From an uncultured Anaplasmataceae bacterium (GTDB taxonomy: Bacteria; Pseudomonadota; Alphaproteobacteria; Rickettsiales; CAIPFW01), in assembly GCA_903864455.1 (NCBI GenBank), contig CAIPFW010000049.1, positions 1 to 7,203 of the forward strand: 7,203 bases of DNA. Direction: 5' to 3'. The position numbers and the translations under genes are program-made. Positions 4,716-7,203 of this stretch are shown one piece after another; position 1 is the first letter of the stretch, and every line of letters starts with the position of its first letter. A model generated the notes under the pieces. The model was not told the origin of the DNA, made no database searches, and saw only the letters and a program-made list of their open reading frames with translations.

Positions 4716-6254
4716 ATGTTTAACAATAAAATCAAATTCTTCTTTTTGATAACATTATTCATTGTAGCGGTTGGATTTGCGGGCAATGGGTTTCAAAATT
4801 CGAATCACAATAAACAAAAAATAAACCTTGGTCTAGACTTGGTTGGTGGGTCTTCATTGACTTTGGAGGCTGATTTTTCCTCATATATCGAGGATATAAA
4901 TCAAAATTTTATTCATAATTTAACTCAGAATTTGCATAGTTTTCAGGCAAAACAAATTTATGCGAAAGATGGTCATATTTTTCTTCAATTCGAAGAAAAT
5001 GATGCAATTGAGAAAATTAAAAACGATAAATCTCTCGAAAAAATAGTTGGTGGACAATACAAAATTGAATATAAAAATGATGAAATCGTTTTGCATTTCA
5101 ACAAAATGTATCTCGAGAATTTGAAAAAAGATGCAATCAGCGAGTCTATAAAAAATATTCAAAAGCGTGTGGATGCCCTTGGCGACAAGGAAATTGTCCT
5201 TCAGTCACTTGGCGAAAGTCGAATTTTACTTCAAGCACCTGGCTTTAGCAACCCTGAAGAATTGCGTTATGCAGTTGGGAAAACGGCGAAACTGACTTTT
5301 CACATCGTTGAGGACGATTCGAAAAATTCTATTGGTCTGAATACTCAAACTCTCAAGGATTCTCTGGGTGCGGAATATAATATTTTTAAGAAAATTGAGC
5401 TTGACGGCACCTCGGTTAATAATGCTTTTGCGACGAGCAATAAAAATGGTCAGCCTGTTGTGACTTTTTCGCTCGATAAAAATGGCGCTGAAAAGTTTGG
5501 TAAGCTGAGCGGAGCCAGTATCGGCAAACGACTTGCGGTTGTAATCGACGATGTTGTGATGACCGCACCTGTCATTCGTGAGGCCATAAATACAGGCGCT
5601 GTCGAGATTTCTGGGCAGTTTTCTTTTTCTGAAGCGAAAAATCTTGCGTCATCTTTGCGAGCTGGGGCTTTGCCGATTAAATTAAATGTGATTGAAGAGA
5701 AAATTGTTGGTGCGACTCTTGGCGATACTTTGATTCATTCTGGCAAAATATCATTAGTTGCATCGCTCACAATTGTTACGTTTTTTATGGTTATTGTTTA
5801 TGGAGCGATAGGTTTAGTTGCGTCATTTGCGATTATTTTAAACTTAGCGATGATTTTATCTCTGATGATTTTGACTGGTGCGACTCTCAGCTTGGCTGGA
5901 ATTGCGGGTCTCGTTCTGACTGTCGGAATGGTTGTTGACAGCAATGTTTTGATTTTTGAACGAATTCGCGAGGAGTTGGAAAAAAATAAAACGGCTTATG
6001 TTTCGGCGATTCAGATTGGTTTTGACCGCGCCATTTCTACGATTATCGACTCAAATATCACTACAATTATCGCTTCGATTCTGCTTCTTTGGTTTGGCGA
6101 CAGCAATATTAAGGGCTTTGCGATTACTCTGACTTATGGAATTGTGATTTCGTTTTTCACAGCTGTGTTTTTTACAAAAATTATCATTCAAAATTTTCAG
6201 ACTCGCATTTTGAATTACTCATTTTTGTTGTCAAAATTCCTTCCCTCAAAATAA
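4716..6254 (+). CDS. secD: Protein translocase subunit SecD
   Basis: SecD, with SecF, uses the proton gradient to help finish export of proteins through SecYEG at the inner membrane. 512 residues, short compared with about 615 in E. coli but typical of rickettsial SecD. Order: membrane helix 1 (7-22), the family signature INLGLDLVGGSSLTLEAD (36-53, usually LDLQGG), the periplasmic P1 region with RVDALG (151-156), GESRILLQAPG (166-176) and GKTAKLTFHIVED (188-200), then LAVVIDDVVMTAPVI and ISGQFSFSEA (273-307), SSLRAGALP (312-320), and five C-terminal helices from about 343 to 491. The conserved GMVVDSNVLIFERIREEL (404-421) carries Asp408, the equivalent of the proton-relay Asp of SecD. All core motifs are intact. 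secF is not adjacent. Start is ATG at 4716; an in-frame stop at 4683 excludes a much longer product. A prenyl synthase follows after 1 nt. Confidence 0.97.
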   Translation: MFNNKIKFFFLITLFIVAVGFAGNGFQNSNHNKQKINLGLDLVGGSSLTLEADFSSYIEDINQNFIHNLTQNLHSFQAKQIYAKDGHIFLQFEENDAIEKIKNDKSLEKIVGGQYKIEYKNDEIVLHFNKMYLENLKKDAISESIKNIQKRVDALGDKEIVLQSLGESRILLQAPGFSNPEELRYAVGKTAKLTFHIVEDDSKNSIGLNTQTLKDSLGAEYNIFKKIELDGTSVNNAFATSNKNGQPVVTFSLDKNGAEKFGKLSGASIGKRLAVVIDDVVMTAPVIREAINTGAVEISGQFSFSEAKNLASSLRAGALPIKLNVIEEKIVGATLGDTLIHSGKISLVASLTIVTFFMVIVYGAIGLVASFAIILNLAMILSLMILTGATLSLAGIAGLVLTVGMVVDSNVLIFERIREELEKNKTAYVSAIQIGFDRAISTIIDSNITTIIASILLLWFGDSNIKGFAITLTYGIVISFFTAVFFTKIIIQNFQTRILNYSFLLSKFLPSK

Positions 6255-6255
6255 G

Positions 6256-7110
6256 ATGAATTTTATAAACGAATATAAAAATACAATTAATAGCTTTATT
6301 TTGAATTATTTAGACGATACACATCAAAAAAATATTCAAAATTCGGAGATGATCGACATGATGAAGTATTGCCTTATCAACGAAAGTAAGAAAATAAGAT
6401 CGATAATGGCGATAATTTTCGGTGAGATTTTTGGTATAAAAAAAATTACTCAAATTCAAAATTATATACTTGCAATTGAAATTACTCATACATATACATT
6501 AATTCATGACGACTTGCCGTCTCTAGACAATGACGATTTTCGTCGTGGCAAAGCTTCAGCTCATAAAAAATTTGGTGAGGCGAACGCTATTTTACTCGGT
6601 GACGCACTACAAACGCTTGCTTTTGAATGCATTTCTCAGGAAAGCAGCGATTTTTCTGCAAAACAAATATTGAAAGTTGTAAATTATTTCGCACAATCAA
6701 TCGGTGGGCTCGATGGCGTAATTTATGGTGAATATCTCGATATTAATGAACACTCATCAAATCTAGAGCAAATAAAAAAAATTCATCTTTATAAAACGGC
6801 GAAACTTTTTGAATTTTGTACAACTTTTTGTGGAATTTTGATGAATTGCGATGATGAAATATTAACGCAATTAAAAAAATTAGGAATTCATTATGGCTTA
6901 GCTTTTCAACTTTTGGATGATGTGGATGATTCGACGACAAAAACTCACGAGATAAATATATGTCAAATTTTAAATCAAAATGAAGCAAATATTTTATATG
7001 AGAATTATATGAGCGAGATTTTTTCCGCTATAAATTTTTTTAAAGAAAAAAAATACACAAATATAGAAAAATTAGAACAGTTTATAATTGAAACTTTGAA
7101 AACTATATGA
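6256..7110 (+). CDS. ispA: Polyprenyl diphosphate synthase (farnesyl/geranylgeranyl type), divergent
   Basis: Trans-prenyltransferase fold; condenses isopentenyl diphosphate with allylic diphosphates in the cytosol to supply prenyl chains for quinones or undecaprenyl phosphate. 284 residues. First Asp-rich motif: DDLPSLD (85-91) followed by NDDFRRGK, the bacterial two-residue-insert form, with Tyr80-Thr81 before it, which points to a C15 or C20 product. GDAL (115-118), KTAKLFEF (180-187) and second Asp-rich motif FQLLDDVDD (217-225, D221, D222, D225) are present. Several flanking motifs are altered: the usual GGKRxRP is ESKKIRS (43-49), GxxxGQxxDL is GVIYGEYLDI (154-163), and the GKxxGxDxxxxKxTY segment after the second Asp motif is missing, the region being about a dozen residues shorter. 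The catalytic Asp residues are kept, so activity is plausible. ATG lies 1 nt after the secD stop, no Shine-Dalgarno: translation is probably coupled to secD. The symbol is by family; product length is not proven. Confidence 0.85.
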   Translation: MNFINEYKNTINSFILNYLDDTHQKNIQNSEMIDMMKYCLINESKKIRSIMAIIFGEIFGIKKITQIQNYILAIEITHTYTLIHDDLPSLDNDDFRRGKASAHKKFGEANAILLGDALQTLAFECISQESSDFSAKQILKVVNYFAQSIGGLDGVIYGEYLDINEHSSNLEQIKKIHLYKTAKLFEFCTTFCGILMNCDDEILTQLKKLGIHYGLAFQLLDDVDDSTTKTHEINICQILNQNEANILYENYMSEIFSAINFFKEKKYTNIEKLEQFIIETLKTI

Positions 7111-7203
7111 GTATAAATATATATTTAAAAGTATTTTTCGACACTTTTTTTTCATATTTCTCTCTTGGGTTGCATAACGAGAGTTTATATTTTATTGCAC
7201 TTC
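7107..7203 (+). CDS. Start of a downstream gene, cut by the window end
   Basis: An ATG at 7107 overlaps the TGA of the prenyl synthase (ATGA, 4-nt overlap), and the frame stays open for 32 codons to the window edge. It begins MSINIYLKVFFDTFFSYFSL and continues with GLHNESLYFIAL, hydrophobic and aromatic, suggesting a membrane protein or a signal-anchor. The ATGA junction is typical of coupled genes, so a third operon member is likely. I recognise no family. Since stop codons are frequent in such AT-rich DNA, 32 open codons are mildly supportive, not proof. Confidence 0.45.
   Translation, partial: MSINIYLKVFFDTFFSYFSLGLHNESLYFIAL

Overview
This is an AT-rich window (roughly 70% A+T, with intergenic stretches far higher) that uses the standard bacterial code; TGA ends a gene and does not encode Trp. 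The gene content and style suggest a reduced-genome alphaproteobacterium, most likely a Rickettsiales-type intracellular symbiont. The reasons are a DUF2610-like protein (a small family I associate with that order), a GatA whose wording is close to rickettsial GatA, no recognisable Shine-Dalgarno sites, short intergenic gaps and strong A/T codon bias. The taxon is an inference from motifs, not a database match.

Left part (1-2796, all +): the 3' end of a DUF2610-like gene with a low-complexity Asn-rich tail; then gatA (glutamyl/aspartyl-tRNA amidotransferase subunit A); then, 14 nt later, an alpha/beta hydrolase of the 'lysophospholipase-like' type that has lost the usual catalytic Asp. gatC and gatB do not flank gatA here.

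Middle part (2797-4715): an accessory pocket. A hairpin, a perfect TTGACA -35 box and an ATATATGA microsatellite precede a 278-residue orphan protein (a soluble domain whose layout faintly recalls GNAT acetyltransferases, a Pro/Thr linker, one membrane helix and a charged tail). It faces an orphan 161-residue, cysteine-containing protein on the minus strand. The 302-nt convergent gap between them holds an island of higher GC with several nested inverted repeats, sharply bounded by almost pure A+T. It is the best candidate here for an undescribed structured RNA.

Right part (4716-7203, all +): secD, then a polyprenyl diphosphate synthase (ispA-like) after a 1-nt gap, then an ATGA-overlapping reading frame that runs off the window. 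These look like one translationally coupled operon. SecD works with SecF (not in the window) in protein export; the polyprenyl synthase makes the prenyl chain precursor for quinones or the undecaprenyl carrier. It carries several changes in its secondary motifs.

No mobile element, CRISPR array, tRNA or rRNA gene was found.
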